Shown: piece after piece, positions 16,982-24,777 of the stretch | How the letters are laid out: the number at the start of each line of letters is the position of its first letter | How positions within the stretch are numbered: the stretch's first letter is position 1 | NCBI GenBank assembly: GCA_033855775.1 | Contig: JAWVFT010000126.1 | Location: forward strand, 1-64,000 | Reading direction: 5' to 3' | Origin: DASVTR01 sp033855775 | GTDB lineage: Bacteria; Acidobacteriota; Blastocatellia; Pyrinomonadales; Pyrinomonadaceae | Length of the DNA stretch: 64,000 bases | Translations under genes and position numbers: made by a program | The notes under the pieces: generated by a model | Told to the model about the DNA's origin: nothing | The model's input: only the letters and a program-made list of their open reading frames with translations | The model's database searches: none

Positions 16982-18532
16982 TCAGCCCGCGTAAGATTCG
17001 TCCTGCTCGATTTTGGAGAGCACCCAGTCAAACTCGCCGGAGGTCACTTTGCCGCGGCAGTATTCGCAGATGCCTGTGACGTTGACTTTCAGGGGCGCGC
17101 CGCAGTTGGGGCAATTGAGGTCTGCGCGGGCGTGTGTCGGCTTGGCGTTGCGGTTGCGAACGAACGTCCAGTACTCGCTCCACTTGCGCAGCCGTTTGTT
17201 CGAGCCGCTGACGACCTTGCCCGCCTTGTCAACGGTGTAGTCGTAGCCCTCGGCCCAGATGCGCAAGGTGACGGCGTTGTAGAAAGTGTCTTCCTTGATT
17301 TTGACGGGCTGCATGGAGGTGATGCGCGCGCCGTCGAGGGCGTTGCGCAAGCCCTGCCGCTTGTACTCCTCAATCCAGTAGCGATGCATTTGAAAGATGC
17401 TGTCGGTTTCGTGCGGGCGCGCGCGCTCCCAATCGAGCGACGACCAGGCGGCCTGCAACTCGTCGAAGATGAGACGGGCGCGGGCCTCAAACTCTCCCCA
17501 TGTAAACTCCGGGTGATTGCGCTCGAAGTTGGCGCGGATGTTCTGCAAGCCGGGCTGCATGACGGACGGGTAATCCGTGCCGACTTCAGGCACGTCCGAC
17601 GTGAGCAGCGGGCCGCGCGCCTCGCGGCTTATGAGTTGAACATCGCGGACGTACCATTGAAACTCGCCGCTCTCAATCTTCGCCCCGCAGAAGGCGCACG
17701 CGCCCTGCACGTTCTTTTCCAGCGCGGCCCCGCAGCGCGGGCAATGCAGCGCGATGGCCTGCGCGGGCGTCGGCGAAAGCACGTCGCGCTTGCGTTCAAG
17801 CTGCCAACGCTCGCGCACGTAGTAAGTCATCGGACGGGTCTTGCTGCCGTCGGCGACGACCTCCGTGTAGTTGGCCTCAAACTCGATGGCGATATTGACG
17901 ACGGGCGTCGCAAGGCCCTGCACGTCCGCGACCTGCATCGAGCCGACGATGATGCCGATGACGGCTTGCAGGTTCGGCGGGTTGCGCCCAAGCAGAGCCG
18001 TTCGCGTTTCGTCGCTCAAGTATGGAGAAAGCTGGTCGAGCGAGGCATCGCGTCGCCCGCGCGCGTCGTGGGCCTTGGCGTAGAGAGCGTAGCAAAAGTC
18101 CGTGAAGATGATTTCGGAAAAGTTCGGGTCGAAGCGGCGCAGTTGATTAAACTCCTGCGTGAAGCCGCGGCGACGGCTTGGCTTCTCAAGGCCGAAGGTC
18201 GGCACAACGCCGGACGACGGCGAAGAGCAGGACGAAGGCTCCGTCTTACCTTTCTTGACCATGTAATAGATGACGCCGCCGATGACCGCGATGTCGAGCG
18301 GAATCCCTATCACGGGGACTTCGATGGTCAGCCAGAAGAGCAGGCGCAGGATGCCGATGATGGCGCCGCCGTCGCCGCCGCCGCCGCCGCGACTGCCGCC
18401 GCTGTAAGAACCGCCGCCGCCGACGCGCGCGAAGGCGTGCGTCAACTCGCCCAACGCGAAGAGGGCGACGCAGGCCATGCACAGCACGATGAAGAGGCGC
18501 GCGAATCTTTGTGTCCGGCGATAGAAATTCAT
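16982..18532 (-). CDS. Membrane protein with two TIM44-like domains, each followed by a zinc ribbon
   Basis: The protein has 516 residues. An N-terminal membrane helix is followed by a Gly/Ser-rich stretch (GGGGSYSGGSRGGGGGDGG), then a second hydrophobic segment (LLFWLTIEVPVIGIPLDIAV). A TIM44-like domain then occupies about residues 115-260 and ends in a zinc ribbon, CPRCGAAL...CAFC. A second TIM44-like domain (about 330-465) ends in a second ribbon, CPNCGAPL...CEYC. Both ribbons run into the same SGEFxWxLxxI-type phrase, so the whole domain-plus-ribbon unit is duplicated. TIM44-like domains associate with membranes or lipids. It is coupled to the TPM-domain gene by a four-base overlap, so they probably act together. 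Confidence 0.8.
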   Translation of the reverse strand: MNFYRRTQRFARLFIVLCMACVALFALGELTHAFARVGGGGSYSGGSRGGGGGDGGAIIGILRLLFWLTIEVPVIGIPLDIAVIGGVIYYMVKKGKTEPSSCSSPSSGVVPTFGLEKPSRRRGFTQEFNQLRRFDPNFSEIIFTDFCYALYAKAHDARGRRDASLDQLSPYLSDETRTALLGRNPPNLQAVIGIIVGSMQVADVQGLATPVVNIAIEFEANYTEVVADGSKTRPMTYYVRERWQLERKRDVLSPTPAQAIALHCPRCGAALEKNVQGACAFCGAKIESGEFQWYVRDVQLISREARGPLLTSDVPEVGTDYPSVMQPGLQNIRANFERNHPEFTWGEFEARARLIFDELQAAWSSLDWERARPHETDSIFQMHRYWIEEYKRQGLRNALDGARITSMQPVKIKEDTFYNAVTLRIWAEGYDYTVDKAGKVVSGSNKRLRKWSEYWTFVRNRNAKPTHARADLNCPNCGAPLKVNVTGICEYCRGKVTSGEFDWVLSKIEQDESYAG

Positions 18533-19158
18533 TTCAGGTCAAAGCGCGGCATGTCCGGCAACTCGTTTGGATTCTCGCCCGTCGGCGGCAAGACGCGCGC
18601 CAGCAATGCCCCTAGAGTACGCAGCCCTTGCAACAAAGTTTCAAGTTGCGGGCGGCGTCCTGAACGGTGCAGTTCATAAACGCACTCGTTCCACTCCAAA
18701 GGCGGCGCGGCCTTGAGCACGCCGCGGTCGGCGATTATTTCCAGCCGTCGCTCCAACAAGGAAAGGTAGATGATGACGCCCATCTCCGCGTCCGTGTTGG
18801 CGATGCCCGCTTCGTAAAACATCGCCGCCGCGCCGGTTCGCACGGCTTCCTGCCGGTGCTTCGATGTCGTCAGCAAACGGCGCAAGCCGCTGCTGCGCGA
18901 AGAGAGATAGCAGCCGAGCGCGAAGAGCAGCGCGACATCAATGGCGACGAAGTAGTGGCCGAAGTCGAAGGGCGAGAAGAGCAGGAAGAGCAGACCGGCG
19001 AAGCTGAGAATCGCGCCGCAGAGATAGTCCGCATGGCGATACGAGCCGGAGCGAGCGCGCACGACAATCACAATCTCGGCATCCGTGCCGCGCTCAATCT
19101 CCTTCACACATTCGGCGAGACGGTCGCACGCGGACTGGTCAAATTGTGAGCGTCGCAT
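18529..19158 (-). CDS. TPM-domain membrane protein
   Basis: The ATG at 19158 is preferred (209 residues). A longer frame up to 19374 would translate the GACGCGG repeat array and is not credible. The N-terminal part fits a TPM (TLP18.3/Psb32/MOLO-1) domain: CVKEIERGTDAEIVIVVRARSGSY. Two membrane helices follow (YLCGAILSFAGLLFLLF, YFVAIDVALLFALGCYL), then a second part of the domain (VRTGAAAMFYEAGIANTDAEMGVIIYLSLLERRLEIIAD). No ribosome site is obvious. The stop overlaps the start of the TIM44-like gene, so the two are one operon. Confidence 0.75.
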   Translation of the reverse strand: MRRSQFDQSACDRLAECVKEIERGTDAEIVIVVRARSGSYRHADYLCGAILSFAGLLFLLFSPFDFGHYFVAIDVALLFALGCYLSSRSSGLRRLLTTSKHRQEAVRTGAAAMFYEAGIANTDAEMGVIIYLSLLERRLEIIADRGVLKAAPPLEWNECVYELHRSGRRPQLETLLQGLRTLGALLARVLPPTGENPNELPDMPRFDLK

Positions 19159-19280
19159 CAAAGAAACTGTGAACCCAAGCCAACGAAAATTAGAGCGGGC
19201 CAACGCTCGGCCCCGAAGCGCGCCTATCTTGGCATGGCGAACAGCGAAGAGCAAGGGCGAGACGCAACGACGCTGAAAGG

Positions 19281-19468
19281 CAGAGACGCGGGGACGCGGC
19301 GACCGAGGCGACGCGGTGATGTGTAAATGCGGGGAGATGCGGAGATGCAGGGGAGCGGGGAGAGAGCAACGCACAATTGTCGAGTCGCTTCTTCGCCGTG
19401 TTGCTTCTTTGTCTAGTTGCTCTTCGCCGCGTCGCCGCGTCGCCGTGTCGCCGTGTCGCTTCTTCGGC
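19281..19468. repeat. 8-bp-word GACGCGG array with inverted right arm
   Basis: GACGCGGG, GACGCGGC, GACCGAGG and related words start at about 19284, followed by ATGCGGGG and AGATGCGG words. The right arm has CGCCGCGT, CGCCGCGT, CGCCGTGT, CGCCGTGT (about 19426-19457). It lies between the stop of the Ser/Thr kinase (19479) and the start of the TPM gene, both on the minus strand. Confidence 0.65.
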
Positions 19469-19478
19469 GCGTCTCGCG

Positions 19479-21092
19479 TTAGAACTCCTGCGCGCGTTGT
19501 TGGAGGGCGTTGCGATAGAGCGTGGCGGCGCTTCCCTGCGCGTTGGCCGAGATGGTGACGCGCGAAGGCTTTTTGCCGCCGCTTCGATTTTCGACGCGCA
19601 GGGCGTAAGACTGGCGCGTGCGCGGGACGAAGAGGACGAGGCGACGGTCGGAGGAGTGTTCGCGCGGCTTGGTTCCGGTGTAGAAAACTTCGTCGTAGCC
19701 GTCGCCGTCAACGTCGCGCGCTTCCGCCGTCCACATCGCCCCGCGAAAGTCCGGCGCGTCGAGCGCGGCCTTGCCCGTCACGCGATACTGGCTGCCCGTT
19801 CGCTCCAACATGAACACGTGCGAAGTGCCTTCGCGTCGCTCGTCGTGCAGGGCGACAATCGCCGCGTCGCGGTCAGTGCGGACGAGGCGCACATCGCCCA
19901 CGGCGTCGTGCGTCATCGAACGAACGATTTGCCGCGCCGCGTCGAGGCTGAGCGGCGGTTGCGGCGGCTGTTGCTGCGCGGGCTGCGACGGCAAGACGAC
20001 GGGCGGGCGCGCTGCGTAAAAGTTTGAATCGCGCGAGGCCGTGCTGGTGGTCGTGATAGCCGGAGTTTCATCGTTCAGAGCGGCTGCGGCGGCGGGCGGT
20101 ATCTGGCCGCTGCGTCCCCACGCGAGCAGGACGACGCCGAGCGCGGCGATGAGAGCGACGGGCGCGACCGTGCGAAAGATAACGCTGCGTCCAGAAGTGT
20201 TGAGCGCGGCGACGGTCGCAGCAAACGGTTGCTCTTCGATGATTGAGTGCGACTGGCGAACGATGCTCTTTTCCAAAAGCTTGCGCGCGGCTTCGGCTGT
20301 CTGCGGGCGATTTTCGGGACGCTTGGCCAGCAGCGTGTGAATGGCGACGGCCAAAGAGCGCGGCACGTCGGCTCGCATCTGCGGCAAAGGCGGCGGGGCA
20401 GCCGTCGCTTGCTTGACGAGCACGGCTGACTGCATCGCGTCAATGAAGGGCGGGCGACCCGCCAGCATCTCGTAGAGCAAGACGCCGAGGCTGTAAAGGT
20501 CTGAGCGCGCCCCGACGCTCTGGCCCAAACATTGTTCGGGCGACATGTAACGAGGCGTGCCGACGATGATGCCGGAGCCTGTCGTCGCGTGCGTGACGGT
20601 CGCGTCCGAGCCGGTCAAGACTTTCGCCACGCCGAAGTCGAGCACGCAGACGCCGCGCTCGTTGAGCATGATGTTCGAGGGCTTCAGGTCGCGGTGGATG
20701 ATGCCGAGCTTGTGCGCTTCCATCAGCACGTCGCAGATGTCTGCGGCGATGCGGACGGCGCGCTCCGGCGTGAAGCGTCCCGCTTGCGCCAACTCTTCGG
20801 AGAGCGTGCGGCCTTCGACAAACTCCATGACGATGAAGTGGCGACCGTCGGGCAGATTGCCCGCGTCGAAAATCATCGCGGCGTGCGCGTGGCGCAGCTT
20901 GGCCATCGTCCGCGCCTCGCGCATGAAGCGGTCGGCCACGTCCTGATCGGCGGCGAATTCGGGCTTGATAATCTTGACGGCGACGGGTCGTTCGAGGCCG
21001 AGGTGTGTGGCGCGATAGACCGTGCCCATCCCGCCCGTTCCAATCTCACATTCGATGCGAAATCGCCCGGCGATAACTTGGGGGACATCCAT
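19479..21092 (-). CDS. Membrane Ser/Thr protein kinase with extracytoplasmic C-terminal domain
   Basis: ATG at 21092 (537 residues) follows GAGGG with suitable spacing; a TTG 27 bases further upstream is less likely. The Hanks-type kinase domain has the glycine loop GTGGMG (18-23), catalytic Lys40, HRDLKPSN with Asp135, DFGVAK, and APE-like MSPEQC. After about 300 residues comes one membrane helix (VAPVALIAALGVVLLAWG) and a Pro/Gln linker. The outer part has an FG-GAP-like phrase, ARDVDGDGYDEVFY, which could bind calcium. The kinase probably senses something in the periplasm and phosphorylates cytoplasmic targets. No cognate phosphatase is nearby. Confidence 0.9.
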   Translation of the reverse strand: MDVPQVIAGRFRIECEIGTGGMGTVYRATHLGLERPVAVKIIKPEFAADQDVADRFMREARTMAKLRHAHAAMIFDAGNLPDGRHFIVMEFVEGRTLSEELAQAGRFTPERAVRIAADICDVLMEAHKLGIIHRDLKPSNIMLNERGVCVLDFGVAKVLTGSDATVTHATTGSGIIVGTPRYMSPEQCLGQSVGARSDLYSLGVLLYEMLAGRPPFIDAMQSAVLVKQATAAPPPLPQMRADVPRSLAVAIHTLLAKRPENRPQTAEAARKLLEKSIVRQSHSIIEEQPFAATVAALNTSGRSVIFRTVAPVALIAALGVVLLAWGRSGQIPPAAAAALNDETPAITTTSTASRDSNFYAARPPVVLPSQPAQQQPPQPPLSLDAARQIVRSMTHDAVGDVRLVRTDRDAAIVALHDERREGTSHVFMLERTGSQYRVTGKAALDAPDFRGAMWTAEARDVDGDGYDEVFYTGTKPREHSSDRRLVLFVPRTRQSYALRVENRSGGKKPSRVTISANAQGSAATLYRNALQQRAQEF

Positions 21093-21288
21093 AACCGAGG
21101 CCCTCTTTTCGGGAATCAAGGGTCGCTCGAATAAGCGATCAGGCGCGGGCTGTCTGCGCTCATGTCGTGCGGCGCTGTTCGTGTGTTTTAAGCTTTGCCC
21201 TGCGTAACAGGAGAGGGGCGCGTCCGGCGCTCAGGCAACAGAGCCGGATGACTGCGAAGTTTAGCGCCAACGCGGGCAAACGACAATA

Positions 21289-21358
21289 GTCCAAAGTCTA
21301 AAGTCCAAGGTCAAGACTTGGCTCTCTGACTTTGGACTTTGGACTTTAGACTTTGGAC
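21289..21358. repeat. Heptad-word (AGTCCAA) inverted repeat
   Basis: The left arm 21289-21308 and right arm 21339-21358 are perfect 20-bp reverse complements. Each arm is made of 7-bp words (AGTCCAA, AGTCTAA, AGTCCAA). The hairpin begins five bases past the stop of the zinc-ribbon gene that ends at 21363 on the minus strand. No U-run follows it on either strand. Confidence 0.9.
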
Positions 21359-21362
21359 ATTC

Positions 21363-22340
21363 TTATTGTTCGTAGTCGAAGGTCATCTGCGAGATGGGCG
21401 TGTCTTCCGCGTCAACGCTGCCGGGGTATGTGTCTTCGATGACCATTCGCACCCAACGCGTTTTGACGTTGCCGGTGTCAAGCTGTTGTTCCTGCATGCG
21501 GTCCGGGAAAGTGAAGCGGCGCGAAGCGCCGTCGCTGAAGTAGAAGGTCGCGGCGGCAAGGCGATTGTTTTGCGACCAGAGCGCGGTGGTCTTGAAATAG
21601 CCGGGCGTAATCATGATGCGCCGCAGTTTAACTTCGCGGTCGAAATCGCAGCGAATCCACTGGCCCGTCCCCGGCCCGCTCGCGCCTTCGGCCCAAGCCG
21701 TCAGGAGGCTGCCGTCGAGCACGTTGGAGGCGACGTAGGTGTTGCCGCGTTCGGGCGCGAGCGTCGAAGAAGCCGTGGCCGTTATCTGCACGGGCGCGGC
21801 GGCGCGTGTCGCGGTGTTCGACTGCGCTGTGTTCGAGTTGACGTTGCTGGCGTTCGCTGTCGCAGTCGAGTTAGACGTGTTGGCGTTCGCGTTGTTCGCG
21901 CTCTGCGCGTTCTTGTTGCCGGTCGTGGTGTTCGCGCTGCCGGGAGTTTTATCCTGTAGCAAGTAGACGAGGCCGAAGCCCGTCAAGACGAGCAGCAGGA
22001 CGACGGTGGCGGTGACTAAGACGATAAGGACGGGGTTTGATTTTTTGACCGGCGCGCTCTTAAGCGGCGCGTTCTCGTCGTGTGTCTCGCGCGTCGAAGG
22101 ATGCGAGCGGACGGGGACGGTCGGGGCGGCGTAGCCCTGCACGGTCGGAGCCGTGCCGAGATTCATTTTCTCAGTCGGCGGCGGCTCGCTCCTGTCAATT
22201 GACGAAGCATCGCGCAAGGTTTCAGTGAGATTAAAATTTCGCGGCGAGTCGCTGGCGCGCTCCAGCGTCGCGCCGTCTTGCAGGCAGAAGCGCAGGGAAT
22301 CGTCCGTGTATGTGCTGCCGCAGGCAGGGCATCGTTTCAT
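21363..22340 (-). CDS. Zinc-ribbon membrane protein with C-terminal discoidin/NADase-type glycan-binding-like domain
   Basis: The protein has 325 residues. The N-terminus (MKRCPACGSTYTDDSLRFC) is a short Cys-containing ribbon also found almost unchanged in the next protein. A disordered stretch leads to a membrane helix (VLIVLVTATVVLLLVLTGFGLVYLL), an Asn/Thr/Ala linker and a C-terminal beta-sandwich: SNVLDGSLLTAWAEGASGPG, WIRCDFDREVKLRRIMITPG. The latter resembles the carbohydrate-binding domain linked to NADase-type proteins and other discoidin-like domains. The protein should have a cytoplasmic ribbon and an outward-facing binding domain. It lies 32 bases downstream of its paralogue in a likely operon. 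Confidence 0.72.
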   Translation of the reverse strand: MKRCPACGSTYTDDSLRFCLQDGATLERASDSPRNFNLTETLRDASSIDRSEPPPTEKMNLGTAPTVQGYAAPTVPVRSHPSTRETHDENAPLKSAPVKKSNPVLIVLVTATVVLLLVLTGFGLVYLLQDKTPGSANTTTGNKNAQSANNANANTSNSTATANASNVNSNTAQSNTATRAAAPVQITATASSTLAPERGNTYVASNVLDGSLLTAWAEGASGPGTGQWIRCDFDREVKLRRIMITPGYFKTTALWSQNNRLAAATFYFSDGASRRFTFPDRMQEQQLDTGNVKTRWVRMVIEDTYPGSVDAEDTPISQMTFDYEQ

Positions 22341-22372
22341 GAAGGCAAAGGCTTTTGGAAAGCGTCGCTCGC

Positions 22373-23308
22373 TCAGGTTATATCTTCTTCGCCCGTGATG
22401 AGCCAGCGGCCACCGATTTTCGTGAAGGTGAAGCGATTGAGGCCGCTGCCCTCGAAGGTGTTCACGCCCGGCCCGCTGAGGCGATAGGTTTTGGTGAACG
22501 TCGCCACGGCGCGCTGGCCCGACGGCTCGACCTGCACGCGGATGTTGCTGAGCGAAACGTCAATCGTCGAATATTTCGTGAACGCCCGTTCCTTGTCAGC
22601 GCGCACACGCGCGACGCCGGTGTTGCGCGAGAGATAATAAGCGTCGAGCACGTCTGCGTAGTGAGCCATGTACTCGTCAATATCCCTCGCTCTGAAACTG
22701 GACAGCCAGCCGCTCAAGGAGGCGCGCACCTGCGTCTCTTCCATGGACAAGTTCGTGGCGGGCGTCGGCGTCGCGGTGGGCGTCGGAGGCGGAAGCTTGG
22801 CGGCGTTCGTGTTTGAAGGCGGCTGAACGTTGCCCTTCGGCGGCGCGCTGTTCTCGTTGTAGGGCGAGCGCGGCGTGTTCACGTTCAAAGAGCCATCGTT
22901 GCGTTGCGCCGTGTCGCCGCCTTTGTCTCTGAGCAGGAGCCACGCGCCGAGGCCGCCGAGCGCGAGCAGGACGATGGTGCCGACGACCGTGAGGCCGACG
23001 ATGGTAGCCATGCTGCGGCGCGGCGCGGCGCCTTCAATGTTTTGATTGGTGACGGGATTGGTGTCGCGGGGGCCGGGCTGCGCGGTCGGAGACGGCTGGC
23101 GCGGGCGCGCGGTCTGCTGCGACCCCGGCGGCAAAACTTCGGTCGGCGGCAACTCGCGGCCCGCGCCTGAGCCTTCCGGCAACACGAGCGTCTTGAACTC
23201 GTCGGAGGCGGATTGCTCACGCGCGCTCTCAAGCGTCGCGCCGTCCTGCAAGCAGAAACGGAGCGAATCGTCAGCATAAACGCTCTGGCAAACCGGACAC
23301 CGTTTCAT
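22373..23308 (-). CDS. Zinc-ribbon membrane protein with C-terminal NTF2-like domain
   Basis: The protein has 311 residues. The first 25 residues (MKRCPVCQSVYADDSLRFC) match the neighbour at 21363 at about 20 of 25 positions, but the C-terminal domain is unrelated. A Pro/Gln-rich linker, one membrane helix (IVGLTVVGTIVLLALGGLGAWLLL) and an Asn/Pro linker lead to an NTF2/SnoaL-like domain (VRASLSGWLSSFRARDIDEY, YSTIDVSLSNIRVQVEPSGQ, GRWLITGEED). No catalytic residues can be assigned. The shared head on different tails points to domain shuffling of an anchoring module. Confidence 0.72.
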   Translation of the reverse strand: MKRCPVCQSVYADDSLRFCLQDGATLESAREQSASDEFKTLVLPEGSGAGRELPPTEVLPPGSQQTARPRQPSPTAQPGPRDTNPVTNQNIEGAAPRRSMATIVGLTVVGTIVLLALGGLGAWLLLRDKGGDTAQRNDGSLNVNTPRSPYNENSAPPKGNVQPPSNTNAAKLPPPTPTATPTPATNLSMEETQVRASLSGWLSSFRARDIDEYMAHYADVLDAYYLSRNTGVARVRADKERAFTKYSTIDVSLSNIRVQVEPSGQRAVATFTKTYRLSGPGVNTFEGSGLNRFTFTKIGGRWLITGEEDIT

Positions 23309-23321
23309 AAGTCACTAAAGA

Positions 23322-23397
23322 AAGTGATGGGTGATAGGTGATGAGTGATGAGTCAACTGCTTTTCACTCATCACTCATTGCTCATTACTCATCACTT
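23322..23397. repeat. Heptad-word (GTGATGA) inverted repeat
   Basis: Arms 23322-23352 and 23367-23397 pair at 25 of 31 positions around a 14-base loop. The left arm reads as 7-bp words GTGATGG, GTGATAG, GTGATGA, GTGATGA. It fills the gap between the DUF2752 gene stop (23412) and the start of the zinc-ribbon gene (23308), both on the minus strand. Confidence 0.8.
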
Positions 23398-23411
23398 ATT
23401 ATTCATCAGTC

Positions 23412-23930
23412 TTAAAAACCGCCAGCGAGGCGCGTGGCCCACCAGAGCATGACGAAGGCGAGCATGATTCGGGTGGCGAGCGGCGTCGGGCGCGGCAGTC
23501 GCGCGAGCAGGAAGCGCACGCGCTCTGTTCTTAAGAGCGTGGCCGCCGCGCTCGCCCAGGCGAGCAGCGCGCTGAGAAAGAGCAGCGGGCTGAGGGCGTT
23601 GAAGCGCACGGCCCGCCACAGTTCAAAGTGAGCCAGAGCGCAGAATGCGCGCGTCATCCCGCAGCCCGGACAAGGATAGTGCGTCAGGGCGCGAAACGGG
23701 CATAAGACCAACGAAGGCTCGTCTGCCGGACGCCACAATGCCGCAAGGACGAACATCGCCGTCAAGCCCGCAAAGACGAGCCAGGCGCGTCGTCGCCGCG
23801 CCGTCGCAGCATGAACATCGCGCGATGAACAGCAAGCGACGGAAGCCGGGCTTTCCGGCTGATGATTGCGGGCAACAGTCAGGCGAGCGCCGACCGTTGC
23901 CCGCTGTCCGCTGTGCAGCGTCGTGCTCAT
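23412..23930 (-). CDS. DUF2752 membrane protein
   Basis: The ATG at 23930 overlaps the stop of the upstream DUF4234 gene in an ATGA, giving 172 residues. The DUF2752 signature is present: CPFRALTHYPCPGCGMTR followed by AFCALAHFELWRAVRFN. There are three membrane helices. The N-terminal 40 residues have no family match that I recognise. The function of DUF2752 is unknown; the CPGCGMTR motif may bind metal or a disulfide partner. The overlap suggests that it works with the DUF4234 protein. Confidence 0.8.
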   Translation of the reverse strand: MSTTLHSGQRATVGARLTVARNHQPESPASVACCSSRDVHAATARRRRAWLVFAGLTAMFVLAALWRPADEPSLVLCPFRALTHYPCPGCGMTRAFCALAHFELWRAVRFNALSPLLFLSALLAWASAAATLLRTERVRFLLARLPRPTPLATRIMLAFVMLWWATRLAGGF

Positions 23931-24658
23931 CTCTGTCCGCGCGCGGCGTCCCAAATCCTGTTCAGTTCGGTCTGAATCAAAAAGATGGAGACGGGGCCGA
24001 AGATGAAGGCGAAGAGAAGCGTCATCGTCGAGATGTCGTTGGGCGGCAGCCCGACGCGCTGTTGCATGTCAACGAGCAGCTTCGGATATTTGTAGTAGAA
24101 AGCGAAGATGCCCCAGATGCCGCAGGTGACGAAGGTCAGAATCAAGTCGGTCGTCGGATTCAGGTCTTCGCGCCCGAGCGAGTTTTTGATTTCCGTGGCG
24201 TAGGTGTGGAACCACCAGATGCCGTAGATGCCGCAGGTGATGATGGTAAAGAGAATCACCATCCCCGGCTCGCGCTTCTCGCCCGTGGACATCAAGCCGC
24301 CGCCGCCGTAGTTGCCGGGAAAGCCGCCCTGCTGCATGCCGTAAGGCTGTTGCGGGTTAGCGTAGCCGGGGGGAGTCCCGTAAGGGTTGTTGGCGGCGTA
24401 GGGGTCGCCGTAAGGCTGTTGCGGATTAGCGTAGGGCGGCGGTTGCGGAGGCTGTGCGCCGTAGGGGTTCGCGGGCGGCGGCTGTGGCCCGCCCGGCGGC
24501 GGCGGATATGGAGCCGACCCCGAAGGATAAGACGATGGCCCCGTCGGTTGATACGGGTTCTGGCCGCCTTGCGAGCCGGAACCGAGTTGAGTCCCGCAGT
24601 TGGTGCAGACCCGCGACATGTCGTCGTTTTGTTGACCGCAGTTGGTGCAGAAAGTCAT
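23927..24658 (-). CDS. Zinc-ribbon, proline-rich DUF4234 membrane protein
   Basis: The protein has 243 residues. A zinc ribbon opens it (FCTNCGQQNDDMSRVCTNCG). Residues 25-125 are rich in Pro, Tyr, Gly and Gln with repeated PYGxPPxYANPQQPYG phrases, probably disordered. The DUF4234 domain follows, with helix GMVILFTIITCGIYGIWWF, TYATEIKNSLG, and further helices. An AAGGAG ribosome site precedes the ATG. It is translationally coupled to DUF2752 downstream. The function is unknown; the layout suggests a membrane scaffold with a flexible cytoplasmic arm. Confidence 0.8.
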   Translation of the reverse strand: MTFCTNCGQQNDDMSRVCTNCGTQLGSGSQGGQNPYQPTGPSSYPSGSAPYPPPPGGPQPPPANPYGAQPPQPPPYANPQQPYGDPYAANNPYGTPPGYANPQQPYGMQQGGFPGNYGGGGLMSTGEKREPGMVILFTIITCGIYGIWWFHTYATEIKNSLGREDLNPTTDLILTFVTCGIWGIFAFYYKYPKLLVDMQQRVGLPPNDISTMTLLFAFIFGPVSIFLIQTELNRIWDAARGQR

Positions 24659-24680
24659 CTGTCGGAGTTCTCCTTAAGAC

Positions 24681-24777
24681 AAGTGATAAGCGCTAAGTGA
24701 TGGGTGATAAGTAAAAGAAATACGTTTAAAAGAAAGACGATTTTATCTTATCACTTAGCGCCTAGTGCCTATCACTT
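24681..24777. repeat. Heptad-word (GTGATAA) inverted repeat
   Basis: The left arm 24681-24716 consists of 7-bp words GTGATAA, GCGCTAA, GTGATGG, GTGATAA. The right arm 24741-24777 is a degenerate reverse complement. The right arm overlaps the stop codon (24776-24778) of the M15-like gene, and the left arm ends 22 bases before the DUF4234 start on the minus strand. Confidence 0.75.

Noticed and set aside
16958..18679. Open frame of 573 codons opposite the TIM44-like gene
   Set aside because: The opposite strand encodes two TIM44-like domains and zinc ribbons; the plus-strand frame has only low-complexity Ala/Arg/Val sequence.
19159..19374. N-terminal extension of the TPM protein
   Set aside because: The extension would translate the GACGCGG intergenic repeat array and gives a Pro/Arg/Ser-rich peptide without a signal; the internal ATG at 19158 begins the domain.
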